45,132 nt of DNA, from the IMG/VR virus record IMGVR_UViG_3300032246_001663, positions 1-45,132 of that record; one strand, given 5' to 3'. The translations under genes were made by a program, and so were the position numbers. The notes beneath the pieces are model-generated. The model was not told the origin of the DNA, did not search any database, and saw only the letters and a list, made by a program, of their open reading frames with translations. How positions within the stretch are numbered: the first letter of the stretch is position 1; each line of letters starts with the position of its first letter. This document shows, piece by piece, positions 1 to 7,239 of this stretch. The DNA is from a virus.

Positions 1-395
1 CACCAGCACCAGCGCCAGCACCAGCGCCAGCACCAGCACCAGCACCAGCGCCAGCACCAGCGCCAGCACCAGCACCAGCACCAGCGCCAGCACCAGCGCC
101 AGCACCAGCACCAGCGCCAGCACCAGCGCCAGCACCAGCACCAGCACCAGCGCCAGCTAACGAAGCGGCGTTATCCGTTGCGGAACTGACCGCGCAATTT
201 ACTGGACCAGTGCCGACAGCCGCCGAGGTGATGACATGGGCCGCGCAGCAAATGGGAAGCAAAAAACTCGATTTTGACTTTGCAAACAAATGCGCGGGCG
301 AATTGGGGTTAACAGATATGTCGGCGCTGATCATGCGTCCAGATCTGATCCCGGCGTTTTGTGTGAAAGTTGGCTATGCGAATCAAAGCCAGTAA
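1..395 (+). CDS. C-terminal part of PAPAP-linker phage protein (continues from 43803-44431 across the window ends)
   Basis: The frame starting at base 3 is open from the window edge to a stop at 393-395. It begins with about 50 residues of alternating Pro-Ala and continues with a globular tail of about 80 residues containing VMTWAAQQMGSKKLDF and ending ANQSQ. No start codon of its own is needed: when bases 1-64 are overlaid on the identical 44368-44431, the frame joins the gene starting at 43803 to give 319 residues. An ATG at 229 and a GTG at 210 exist but would cut the linker off. I do not recognise the C-terminal domain. It precedes the DUF2800 nuclease with a 20-bp overlap, so it belongs to the replication operon. 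Confidence 0.8.
   Translation, partial: PAPAPAPAPAPAPAPAPAPAPAPAPAPAPAPAPAPAPAPAPAPAPAPAPAPANEAALSVAELTAQFTGPVPTAAEVMTWAAQQMGSKKLDFDFANKCAGELGLTDMSALIMRPDLIPAFCVKVGYANQSQ
3..154 (+). repeat. CACCAG/CGCCAG hexamer array encoding Pro-Ala linker
   Basis: Twenty-six hexamers alternate between CACCAG and CGCCAG, read as (Pro-Ala)n in the coding frame. The irregular order of the two hexamer types makes the copy distinctive: the first 64 bases match 44368-44431 exactly. This is a natural break point for short-read assembly, so the true array length is uncertain. Confidence 0.95.
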
Positions 396-1464
396 TGCCG
401 CGCTGTGGTCCGTTTGCGCTGCCGCACCGAGGGCGCAAGCGATCATACTGCCAGAACTGCACCGCGACGAAGACCACACCCGCGAAGGTTTGGCGGCACA
501 CTGGGCAGCGGCGGAAGTGATGCGCGGGCAGCCGATTGCTGACGGACAAGTGACCCCGCAAGGCGTTGTATTGACCGATGATATTTTGACGCCCGTTAAT
601 GCTTACGTGGCGGCGTTGTTGAATATCGCCCCGCGTGAGTTTTGGGAAATCGAAAAGTCGAGCGTGTCGCAGTACGTTTTACCGGGTCAACAGATTATTC
701 CTGACGCAAGCGTTATTGCCGAAGATGGTCGGGTTTGGGTTGTTGATTTTAAATTCGGTCATCGTCCGGTCAATGTGTACAAAAACCCGGCGATCACGAT
801 ATACGCCGCCGAGGTTTTGGGATGTGTTCCGGATGTGACGCCCATAAGTCTGGTTATTTTCCAGCCAAGCGACCACGTCAGCGGTGAGGGTCCGCTGAAA
901 ATATGGGATACAACAGCGGGCGAGATTTTCCGGGACGCAGCAGAGTTGCGCCGACGTGCGGAAATCGCGGCGTCAGACAGTCCGCCGTTTCGCCCCGGAG
1001 GTCATTGCATCGACTGCGCGGCGCGACATGGTTGTAAGGCACTTGGCGAACGTGTCGCGGCCGGAATGGATCTGGCGGCATGGGAAGCCCCGCAAGGGTT
1101 GACCGATGACGATGCGGCAAAGCTGCATTCTGAACTGTTGACGTTTATTGAAATGATGAACGCTCGCCGTGACGGATACAAAGCCCAGATCGAACACAGT
1201 TTAAGATGCGGTAAAAGGGTTTCGGGCTGGACGCTTGAAAGCCGGGCGGGTCGCGAGTCGTGGACGATCCCGCCGGAAGTAGTGGAAAACTTGGGAAAAA
1301 TGTTCGGGCTGTCCGGGCTCGTATCATTAAAAGCGGTCACACCCAAACAGGCGGCAGATAAAGGCTTGCCTGCCGAAGTGATCAAAACAAACGTTACCCG
1401 GACAACGTCACTAGAAGCCGTCCCGGTGAACTTTGACAAACTTAAAAAACTCATTATTGATTGA
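376..1464 (+). CDS. DUF2800 family protein, PD-(D/E)XK nuclease with Cys cluster
   Basis: A 362-residue protein of the phage DUF2800 type, expected to be a Cas4/AddB-like nuclease in phage recombination or replication. Visible nuclease residues are D110, then D124-F125-K126 in VVDFKFG, followed by a conserved NPAITIYAAEVL helix. C14 together with C211, C214 and C220 (CIDCAARHGC) gives the one-plus-three cysteine pattern that binds an iron-sulfur cluster in Cas4 and AddB. I chose ATG 376, which has GAAAG upstream, over TTG 370. It overlaps the upstream gene by 20 bp and is followed 11 bp later by the ssDNA-binding protein, a pairing common in phages. The family assignment is from memory of its pattern; the Fe-S cluster is inferred. 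Confidence 0.8.
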   Translation: MRIKASNAALWSVCAAAPRAQAIILPELHRDEDHTREGLAAHWAAAEVMRGQPIADGQVTPQGVVLTDDILTPVNAYVAALLNIAPREFWEIEKSSVSQYVLPGQQIIPDASVIAEDGRVWVVDFKFGHRPVNVYKNPAITIYAAEVLGCVPDVTPISLVIFQPSDHVSGEGPLKIWDTTAGEIFRDAAELRRRAEIAASDSPPFRPGGHCIDCAARHGCKALGERVAAGMDLAAWEAPQGLTDDDAAKLHSELLTFIEMMNARRDGYKAQIEHSLRCGKRVSGWTLESRAGRESWTIPPEVVENLGKMFGLSGLVSLKAVTPKQAADKGLPAEVIKTNVTRTTSLEAVPVNFDKLKKLIID

Positions 1465-1475
1465 AAGGTAATATC

Positions 1476-2846
1476 ATGGCAAGTCAAGCAACACGTCTGC
1501 GTTTCCCTGTCGGCCGTCTGGTGGCGGGCTCGCTTTACTCCGGATCTGACAAAGATCAGGACGGAAATCAAAAGCTGTTTAAGAGTGGGCCGGACGCGGG
1601 CAAACCGCGTATCGATTACTGGTTTTGCGTAGCGATCCCGAAAGACGGTCGCGACTGGAAACAGACCGAATGGGGCGTTGTGCTGCAGCAGGTCGCACAG
1701 GCAGCACACCCGAACGCATGGCAACATTCGGCATACAGTTATAAGGTCATTGACGGTGACAGCCGTGAAAAAGGATTGCAGGCGAAACGCGCTCCGGCCG
1801 AATACGAAGGCTATCCGGGTAACTGGGTGGTGCGTTTCAGTGCAACATACGCGCCGACAGTTTGCGCCGTAGCCGAACTGAACGGCAAGCCGTCAGTCGT
1901 CGAACTGAACGAAAAAGACCGCGTAAAACCGGGCTATTATGTCCGCGTCGTGGCTGACGTTGCAGGTAATGACGGCGCGAAACCGGGCATTTATTTGAAT
2001 CCGAAGGCGGTTGTTTTTGTTGCCGAGGGCGATGTAATTAATATCGGTCTGGATTTAAACAGCCTCGGTCTGGTTGATGATCTGGCCGGGATGCAATTGC
2101 CGCCCGGCGCTCGCCCGGTTACGGCCGCAAGTCTCGCCGATGTGGATATGAGCGCCCCGAAACTGCCCGGCGCTCCGATGGTTCCGGGTGGCGTGGTTGC
2201 CTCGGTATTCACAATGACGCCGAAAGCTGGCGCTTTTACTCGCGAACAATACCACGCTCAGGGCTGGACAGACGACGCGCTGATCGCTGCGGGCATGATG
2301 ACGAAGACCACGCCAGCACCAGCGCCTGTAGCACCAGCACCTGCACCTGCACCTGCACCTGCACCTGCACCTGTACCTGTACCTGAATTCACAATGACCG
2401 CTGCGGCTGGCACTTTCACCCGAGAGCAATACCACGCGGGCGGCTGGACAGACGACGCGCTGATCGCAGCGGGCATGATGACAGCACCTGCACCTGCACC
2501 TGCACCAGCACCTGCACCTGCACCTGCACCTGCACCAGCACCTGCACCAGCACCAGCACCTGCACCTGCACCTGCACCAGCACCTGCACCTGCACCTGCA
2601 CCTGCACCTGCACCTGCACCAGCACCTGCACCAGCACCAGCACCTGCACCTGCACCTGCACCTGCACCAGCACCTGCACCAGCACCTGCACCTGCACCGC
2701 TGGCGGCGATGACAGCACCTGTCCCGCCTGCAGCACCTGCGGCGCGCGTGATGACACCCGCAGCAAACGGCGTATCTTACGACGCATACAAGGCGCAAGG
2801 CTGGACAGACGAGCAATTGATCGCGTCCGGTCTGATGTTGGCATAA
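1476..2846 (+). CDS. Enc34-like ssDNA-binding protein (DUF2815) with PAP linkers and three GWTD motifs
   Basis: The first 200 or so residues resemble the phage Enc34 ssDNA-binding (DUF2815) family: RLRFPVGRLVAGSLYSG at the start, an IDYWFCVAIPK strand and PGIYLNPKAVVFVA near the end of the domain. Such proteins protect single strands during replication, fitting the polymerase just downstream. The C-terminal half is unusual: three copies of a short module (FTREQYHAQGWTDDALIAAG twice, then a YKAQGWTDEQLIASG version) are joined by Pro-Ala linkers, the second about 36 Pro-Ala pairs long. The ATG at 1476 follows AAAGG at a good distance; an upstream GTG/ATG at 1461 overlaps the previous stop and looks less likely. 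The modules probably contact partner proteins on flexible tethers (inference). Confidence 0.75.
   Translation: MASQATRLRFPVGRLVAGSLYSGSDKDQDGNQKLFKSGPDAGKPRIDYWFCVAIPKDGRDWKQTEWGVVLQQVAQAAHPNAWQHSAYSYKVIDGDSREKGLQAKRAPAEYEGYPGNWVVRFSATYAPTVCAVAELNGKPSVVELNEKDRVKPGYYVRVVADVAGNDGAKPGIYLNPKAVVFVAEGDVINIGLDLNSLGLVDDLAGMQLPPGARPVTAASLADVDMSAPKLPGAPMVPGGVVASVFTMTPKAGAFTREQYHAQGWTDDALIAAGMMTKTTPAPAPVAPAPAPAPAPAPAPVPVPEFTMTAAAGTFTREQYHAGGWTDDALIAAGMMTAPAPAPAPAPAPAPAPAPAPAPAPAPAPAPAPAPAPAPAPAPAPAPAPAPAPAPAPAPAPAPAPAPAPAPAPLAAMTAPVPPAAPAARVMTPAANGVSYDAYKAQGWTDEQLIASGLMLA
2482..2700 (+). repeat. GCACCT/GCACCA tandem array encoding Pro-Ala linker
   Basis: About 36 hexamers of GCACCT or GCACCA form a (Pro-Ala)n linker inside the ssDNA-binding protein gene. 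A shorter copy lies at 2320-2385. Codon choice differs from the array at 1-154 (mostly CCT rather than CCA/GCG), so these arrays expanded separately. Length is likely variable and hard to assemble. Confidence 0.9.
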
Positions 2847-2857
2847 CTTAAACTTAA

Positions 2858-2875
2858 GGCCGGGGAAACCCGGCC
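2858..2875 (+). promoter_or_regulatory. GAAA-tetraloop hairpin just upstream of DNA polymerase start
   Basis: A perfect 7-bp stem GGCCGGG/CCCGGCC closes a GAAA tetraloop; the ATG of the polymerase gene follows 8 nt later. No T-run follows, so it is not an ordinary terminator. It occupies the place where the ribosome-binding site should be, which suggests translational control of the polymerase or an RNA processing site. T4 and RB69 polymerases repress their own mRNA through a hairpin in this position; any parallel here is inference. Confidence 0.6.
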
Positions 2876-2883
2876 ATTTAAAT

Positions 2884-4866
2884 ATGACTTTCGCCTATTT
2901 CGATACTGAATGTTATAAAAATTACTGGTTGTTTAAAATACGTCCGGAGGGCATGCCGACGTTCGCGATAGAGATTAGAAACGGTCAAGCGTTATCCGAT
3001 CGGCAAGCGGAACTATTGAAAAACCTGTTAGAAAAATACACCTGTATCAGTTTCAACGGCCGCAATTATGACGAGCCTATGAACCTTGCGGCGCTTCTGC
3101 GATACAACACGGAGGCGCTAAAAACACAAACCGATATGATTATTTCTCGCGGGCTTAAACCGTGGGAATTGAACCTGCCGCGCGGCTGGCGTATTCGTGA
3201 CCACATTGATTTGATTGAAGTCGCACCCGGCGCGGCTGGCCTGAAACAGTACGGCGCGCGCATTCACAGTAAAAAAATTCAGGATCTGCCATATCCGCCG
3301 GAATCGATCCTTACACCAGAACAGATGGCGGAAACGTCGCTATATTGTGACAACGATTTAGACTTATTAGAAGATCTGCATAACGCGCTGAAAAAGCATA
3401 TCCGGCTGCGCGAATATTTCGGCAACAAATACGGTATCGACCTGCGCAGCAAGTCTGATGCTCAGATGGCCGAGGCGATCATTAAACGCCGTTGTGAGCA
3501 AATGCTCGGACGCAAGATCGTAAAACCGCCGATAAACTGGAATTTACGTTTTCAGTGCAACGTGCCGGAATACATCACTTTCCAATTACCACAATTACGC
3601 GCGGCGCTTGATGCTGTGCGGGCGTCCGTGTTCACAATCGGCGCGAATGGCAAAATCCAAATGCCGCCGCAGTTGGATAATCTCGACGTGGTTATCGGTT
3701 CGACCGTGTATCGAATGGGTCTTGGTGGCATTCACAGTCAAGAAAAGCGGCTCGCCGTCGTCAGTGACGCTGATTATCTGCTGCGTATGCCTGACGTTGC
3801 CAGTTATTACCCGGCGTTAATTTTGAACTCTGGAAAGTACCCGCTCGCGCTCGGTGAGGCATTCCGCACAATTTACGCCGACATTCGCCGGGAACGCCTG
3901 CATGCGAAAGGCGAAGTTGGCAGAATGAAAAAAGCCGGGCAAAAAAGCGGCGATTACTGGGATGACATGAACGCCGCGAACGACGGCGGCAAGATTATGA
4001 TTAATGGTACTTTCGGCAAAACGTCGGAAATCCATTCGTGCCTGTTTGCTCCTGAAATGTTTATTGATACGACCATTCCGGGGCAATTATCCATTCTCAT
4101 GCTGATTGAATGGTTAGAGTTGTCTAATATCCCTGTCGTGTCTGCGAATACTGACGGTATCGTTATCAAATGCCCGCGCGACAAAATCGCGTTATGTGAC
4201 GGTTTAATCAAAGCTTGGGAACGTCGCACCGGGTTAGAAATGGAAACAAACGATTACCGCGCCATTTACGCGAAAGACGTAAACAACTATTTCGCGATAG
4301 ACGAAACGGGCGACGTTAAGCGAAAAGGCGAGTACGCAAAATCAGGGCTAGATGAAAAGAAAAACCCGGATGTTGAGATATGTTCTGACGCGGTCGCAGC
4401 TTTCCTGTCGCAAGGTACGCCAATAATGCAGACCATCCTAAGCTGTCGCGACATTCGCAAATTTATCACGGTCATTAAAGTTACAGGCGGCGGCGTCAAA
4501 ATGTGGGGCGAAGGCGTCAAAAAAGGTACAAAAGTTGCAGACATGACCGAGCGTTTGCTGCAGCATGGCTGGGTGAAATCCGGCCGGAAGTGGGAGAAAG
4601 GCGGCGTTGTGGCGTCTGCGGCTGATGCGTATGCGACCACATTTGCGCAGCAGCGTCCGGAATATCTCGGAAAGGTTGTACGCTGGTATTACGGTACAAA
4701 CTCACCCGGCCCGATTGTGTCGGCTGCGAATGGTAATACCGTTTCGCTGTCTTATGGATCGCAGCCAGTGATGACACTGCCGGACGAGTTCCCGACAGAT
4801 ATCGATTACTCGTGGTACATCGAAAAAGCGCAAAGCATTTTATTTGACGTGGGATTTTTAAAATGA
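2884..4866 (+). CDS. Family B-type phage DNA polymerase with 3'-5' exonuclease
   Basis: A 660-residue replicative DNA polymerase. The N-terminal proofreading domain shows Exo I D7-T-E9, Exo II SFNGRNYDEP (56-65) and Exo III YCDNDLD (154-160). The polymerase domain shows motif A DVASYYP (304-310), motif B K370-IMINGTFGKT and motif C NTDG (422-425), the last with a single Asp (D424) instead of the DTD of most family B enzymes; NTDG-type motif C is seen in short phage polymerases. It is short for family B but all active-site motifs are present. The start ATG lacks a clear ribosome-binding site and lies right behind a stable hairpin. It overlaps the next gene by ATGA. Confidence 0.9.
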   Translation: MTFAYFDTECYKNYWLFKIRPEGMPTFAIEIRNGQALSDRQAELLKNLLEKYTCISFNGRNYDEPMNLAALLRYNTEALKTQTDMIISRGLKPWELNLPRGWRIRDHIDLIEVAPGAAGLKQYGARIHSKKIQDLPYPPESILTPEQMAETSLYCDNDLDLLEDLHNALKKHIRLREYFGNKYGIDLRSKSDAQMAEAIIKRRCEQMLGRKIVKPPINWNLRFQCNVPEYITFQLPQLRAALDAVRASVFTIGANGKIQMPPQLDNLDVVIGSTVYRMGLGGIHSQEKRLAVVSDADYLLRMPDVASYYPALILNSGKYPLALGEAFRTIYADIRRERLHAKGEVGRMKKAGQKSGDYWDDMNAANDGGKIMINGTFGKTSEIHSCLFAPEMFIDTTIPGQLSILMLIEWLELSNIPVVSANTDGIVIKCPRDKIALCDGLIKAWERRTGLEMETNDYRAIYAKDVNNYFAIDETGDVKRKGEYAKSGLDEKKNPDVEICSDAVAAFLSQGTPIMQTILSCRDIRKFITVIKVTGGGVKMWGEGVKKGTKVADMTERLLQHGWVKSGRKWEKGGVVASAADAYATTFAQQRPEYLGKVVRWYYGTNSPGPIVSAANGNTVSLSYGSQPVMTLPDEFPTDIDYSWYIEKAQSILFDVGFLK

Positions 4867-5270
4867 GCAAAACAGCCGAAGCATTAAAGTATTTACGTAT
4901 GGGCTTCTCACCGACCGATGCCGCCGCCGCAGCAGGCGTATCCGTGGCCGCCGTATCGCGTCATCCGGAGGCAAAAGCCATTGCGGCGATGCGCGCACAG
5001 TTTCCGCAGGATCTGCGACCATTGCCGACCACGTATTGTAGCCGTACAGTATGGGCGGCGCGGCGTCTGGTGGCGGCGGGCATGAGTTTATCGGAAGTTG
5101 CGGCAATGGTACGCATTACCACACGGACGCTATACCGTGACGACGTGATCGCGCGTTACGCCGAAGCCCGCCGACAGCAGACGCGCCCCGGCGTGTACGC
5201 TTTGCCAGATTGGAACACCGAAAAAGATTTCATTTTTGTCGATGTCGGGGGGAACTATGTTAGCGGTTAA
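4863..5270 (+). CDS. Small double helix-turn-helix DNA-binding protein
   Basis: A 135-residue protein with two helix-turn-helix-like segments: GFSPTDAAAAAGVSVAAVSRHPEA near the N-terminus and GMSLSEVAAMVRITTRTLYRDD in the second half. The pattern (alternating A-rich helix, turn, recognition helix) resembles resolvase/transposase-type or sigma-like HTH domains. It starts inside the stop codon of the polymerase gene, so it is translationally coupled to it. A role as a regulator or DNA-binding accessory is likely, its target unknown. It is one of several HTH proteins that could read the operators described elsewhere in this window. Confidence 0.65.
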   Translation: MSKTAEALKYLRMGFSPTDAAAAAGVSVAAVSRHPEAKAIAAMRAQFPQDLRPLPTTYCSRTVWAARRLVAAGMSLSEVAAMVRITTRTLYRDDVIARYAEARRQQTRPGVYALPDWNTEKDFIFVDVGGNYVSG

Positions 5271-5469
5271 TGCGATAATCACAGGGCTGTTCTGGGTGGC
5301 GTTGTTTGTTCGCTGCCGTGGCGGTAAATGCGGTGGATATGACGCGGATTGTTTCTGGTTGGCCGTCGCCGCGCTCGTTCCGGGTTGGAACTGGTTATTG
5401 TTGTTTTTAATTGTTTATGACATGACAAAGGGCATTAAATGGAAATCGTTATTTCGCGTAAGTGGATGA
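5257..5469 (+). CDS. Small Cys-containing two-helix membrane protein
   Basis: A 70-residue protein with two predicted membrane segments (MLAVNAIITGLFWVALFV and FWLAVAALVPGWNWLLLFLI) joined by a short loop with three cysteines (RCRGGKCGGYDADC). ATG 5257 is preceded by a GGGGGGA ribosome-binding site five bases away; a TTG at 5236 in the same frame is a poor alternative. It overlaps the genes on both sides. Lying next to a DUF5675 protein and opposite small membrane proteins, it could be part of lysis or superinfection control, but nothing in the sequence decides this. Confidence 0.6.
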   Translation: MLAVNAIITGLFWVALFVRCRGGKCGGYDADCFWLAVAALVPGWNWLLLFLIVYDMTKGIKWKSLFRVSG

Positions 5470-5870
5470 CTGCGGCAAGTACAACATCGCAGCTAACAAT
5501 CGACGGGCAGAACCCGGACGGCGTCCCGGTATTCGTTATCGAGGACAAAGTGCGAGAGATTGCCGGGCGACCTGTGAAAGAATGGAAAGTACCGGGACAG
5601 ACTGCGATTCCGACAGGGCGCTATCGTGTTGTGCTGACGATGTCCAATCGCTTCGGAAAAATACTGCCGGAAGTGTTGAACGTGCCGGGCTTTTCCGGTA
5701 TCCGGATACATCCGGGCAACACTGCTGCAGACACTGAGGGCTGTTTGTTGCCCGGCCTGACCCGCGCTAATGACTTCGTCGGAAACTCCCGCGCGGCATT
5801 TGAAATTGTCAATAAAAAAATAAGCGCCGCGATTGCTAGCGGCGCTGAAGTGTGGCTGACTATCGGCTGA
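5439..5870 (+). CDS. DUF5675 family protein
   Basis: A 143-residue protein matching the DUF5675 pattern: IPTGRYRVVLTMSNRFGK, then GIRIHPGN and a DTEGCLLPG segment with conserved His and Cys. The family is common in phages near lysis genes, and its His/Cys arrangement recalls L,D-transpeptidase folds, so a cell-wall role is possible but unproven. ATG 5439 follows AAAGGG by five bases and lies inside the previous gene. It is the last gene of the rightward block; its 3' end contains the terminator hairpin of the convergent late operon (5812-5846), so coding and termination share the same bases. Confidence 0.7.
   Translation: MEIVISRKWMTAASTTSQLTIDGQNPDGVPVFVIEDKVREIAGRPVKEWKVPGQTAIPTGRYRVVLTMSNRFGKILPEVLNVPGFSGIRIHPGNTAADTEGCLLPGLTRANDFVGNSRAAFEIVNKKISAAIASGAEVWLTIG
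5812..5846 (-). terminator. Rho-independent terminator of the leftward late operon
   Basis: On the minus strand an 8-bp perfect stem AGCGCCGC/GCGGCGCT with an 8-nt loop is followed by TATTTTTTTATT. It sits 26 bp beyond the stop of the last late gene, exactly where late transcription should end. It lies inside the coding sequence of the convergent DUF5675 gene. On the plus strand the hairpin is not followed by T residues, so it should act in one direction only. Confidence 0.85.
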
Positions 5871-5871
5871 T

Positions 5872-6084
5872 CTATTTCTCGTTAAGTGGTTTTGATGTTT
5901 TGAAACGCAAAACAATATTGATTAGCACCGCCCAGAATGCCAGCGTTTTATATGTGTTTTCGGGCAAATATGGTTGTAACGCTGACAGATTCTGGGCGAC
6001 GTGTTCCGCCAATGGCAACAGCGACAAAATAATCACATTCGCCCAGATCGTGAGCGATTTGAACGCACCTTGTAATTTATCCAT
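5872..6084 (-). CDS. Small membrane protein, holin-like
   Basis: Seventy residues with two hydrophobic segments (SLTIWANVIILSLLPLAEHV and TYKTLAFWAVLINIVLRF) separated by QNLSALQPYLPEN, and a short charged end. This layout matches small phage proteins often annotated as holin or holin-associated. The ATG at 6084 comes one base after the stop of the upstream gene; an in-frame ATG at 6093 overlaps that gene and is also possible. It is the last gene of the late operon, just before its terminator. A holin role is inferred from size, topology and place. Confidence 0.6.
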   Translation of the reverse strand: MDKLQGAFKSLTIWANVIILSLLPLAEHVAQNLSALQPYLPENTYKTLAFWAVLINIVLRFKTSKPLNEK

Positions 6085-6085
6085 A

Positions 6086-6472
6086 TTAAGCATCCGATTT
6101 CGTGAACCATGCGCGGGCAGAAACAGCACCCGCAATACTTTCAAATTTCACGCGGAACGCGAACGCGCAACCAGTCCGAGTTTCCGGCGCACCATATGTT
6201 GCCGTGGCTGGCGACGGATCGACTTTGCTAGCGTCAATTGTCGGGTTAGTTGCAAACGGCAACCACACATTCGGCGTAGCCTTTACCGACGGCGTCACGG
6301 TTCCTGCGCCGGGTTTTACCGGAATAGTGCCGTTTGCGTCAGAATAAAATTCAACATAGCAACGGCAAACCGGACCGTAACCAGACAGCGGCGGCGTTTG
6401 ATAAAAGCCGTCAGTGACTGGCAGAACTTCGCCCCCGGTGGCGTTTTTAACCGGGATTAATCCGTATGTCAT
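6086..6472 (-). CDS. Hypothetical virion-type protein near tail fibre
   Basis: A 128-residue protein beginning MTYGLIPVKNATGGEVLPVT, rich in Gly, Thr, Pro and Ala with alternating hydrophobic residues, as in beta-rich phage adhesin or fibre accessory proteins. It has no membrane segment or signal peptide. Both ends touch the neighbouring genes (1-bp overlap upstream, 1-bp gap downstream). I do not recognise a family. Its position after the tail-fibre gene and among membrane proteins leaves both adhesion and lysis-timing roles open. Confidence 0.55.
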   Translation of the reverse strand: MTYGLIPVKNATGGEVLPVTDGFYQTPPLSGYGPVCRCYVEFYSDANGTIPVKPGAGTVTPSVKATPNVWLPFATNPTIDASKVDPSPATATYGAPETRTGCAFAFRVKFESIAGAVSARAWFTKSDA

Positions 6473-6672
6473 TATTCGCCCTCGTCTTTCTGGTTGCGCT
6501 GATATGCGCGAATCCGTAAGTAAAATAATATCAGTGTCGTAAGAATACCAACGATCAGCGACACGACCCTTAAAATCTGTTCGACATCGTCCAGACTAAC
6601 CGCAACTGTTCCGAGCCCGGCAAACCACGTAGGGAAATCAGAGTTTTTTATTTTGTGTAAGAGGTCTTTCAC
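6472..6672 (-). CDS. Small single-span membrane protein, holin candidate
   Basis: Sixty-six residues: an amphipathic start (MKDLLHKIKNSDFPTWFAGL), one or two hydrophobic stretches (VVSLIVGILTTLILFYLRI), and a charged tail (RAYQRNQKDEGE). The SDFPTWFAGLGT start resembles class II phage holins that begin with a short N-terminal arm. Overlaps the upstream gene by 4 bp. A holin function is inferred; the window has three small membrane proteins here and sequence alone does not say which one times lysis. Confidence 0.55.
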   Translation of the reverse strand: MKDLLHKIKNSDFPTWFAGLGTVAVSLDDVEQILRVVSLIVGILTTLILFYLRIRAYQRNQKDEGE

Positions 6673-7091
6673 TTCGCCCCCTTTTTGAGACGTGACGCCA
6701 GCAAATGCTGATAACGACGCACAGCCATATCAAACTGATAGTAATAAGGGCTTGCCGCGTCATTTTGTGTGATTATCGCTAGTCGAATGAATTGGATAAG
6801 GAAAAGAAAACCGCCAATCAGATTATAAATGAGAATGTCAGAATTTGTTACATAGAGCAAAAATCCGACACCGTGATTAATCACAGCGGCAAAGTTGATT
6901 TTTTCCAGATCCCGGATCAGCGGGGCGTTTCCAAAATACGACAGGGCGAGAACGACCGAGGCATCGACGTACGCACAAACCAAAAACAACACTTCCGGCG
7001 CGTGGAGTTGCGGAAAGAAAGTGCGAAACGCCCACGTCATGAAAACGAAGGCACCCGCAAGGGTCAAACGTGTATAGATTGACCCTTTCAT
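6669..7091 (-). CDS. Polytopic membrane protein of unknown function
   Basis: A 140-residue protein with about four membrane segments, among them LTLAGAFVFMTWAFRTFF, VLFLVCAYVDASVVLALSYF and LIYNLIGGFLFLIQFI, ending in a basic tail (RLKKGAK). ATG 7091 is preceded by GGGGGA five bases away and is preferred to a GTG at 7106. It follows a 34-residue Pro-rich gene by one base. The location in a run of small membrane proteins at the end of the late operon suggests a lysis or membrane-remodelling task, without direct proof. Confidence 0.6.
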   Translation of the reverse strand: MKGSIYTRLTLAGAFVFMTWAFRTFFPQLHAPEVLFLVCAYVDASVVLALSYFGNAPLIRDLEKINFAAVINHGVGFLLYVTNSDILIYNLIGGFLFLIQFIRLAIITQNDAASPYYYQFDMAVRRYQHLLASRLKKGAK

Positions 7092-7092
7092 T

Positions 7093-7197
7093 TTATTCCC
7101 CCGCACCCGGTGGCGGTGGCGGTGGCGGTTTAATCGGCGGGTTTGCTGGTGGTAAAACGCCGTCCTCGTCCGGGGTTTGGGTTTCGTTCGGGCTCAT
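7093..7197 (-). CDS. Very small Pro-rich protein (34 residues)
   Basis: A 34-residue frame starting MSPNETQTPDEDGVLPP and ending in a run of seven prolines followed by GAGE. It has a strong ribosome-binding site (AGGAG, eight bases before ATG 7197) and its TAA is one base from the ATG of the next gene, so it fits tightly into the operon. Proline-rich mini-proteins occur in phage lysis cassettes (Rz1 type), but no lipobox or signal peptide is present here, so I give no function. Confidence 0.55.
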   Translation of the reverse strand: MSPNETQTPDEDGVLPPANPPIKPPPPPPPGAGE

Positions 7198-7239
7198 GCT
7201 GTTTACTCCTGTTGTGTTAATCGGAAAAGAGATTCTATT

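Noticed and set aside
2055-2816. Minus-strand 253-codon frame rich in Cys and Arg opposite the PAP-linker gene
   Set aside because: The composition is a direct mirror of the GCACCT array; no ribosome-binding site and no place in an operon. Shadow frame.
5852-6460. Plus-strand 202-codon frame opposite the 5872 and 6086 genes
   Set aside because: The minus-strand frames are tightly coupled, have suitable starts and membrane or beta patterns; the plus-strand protein is Arg/Cys-rich and shapeless.
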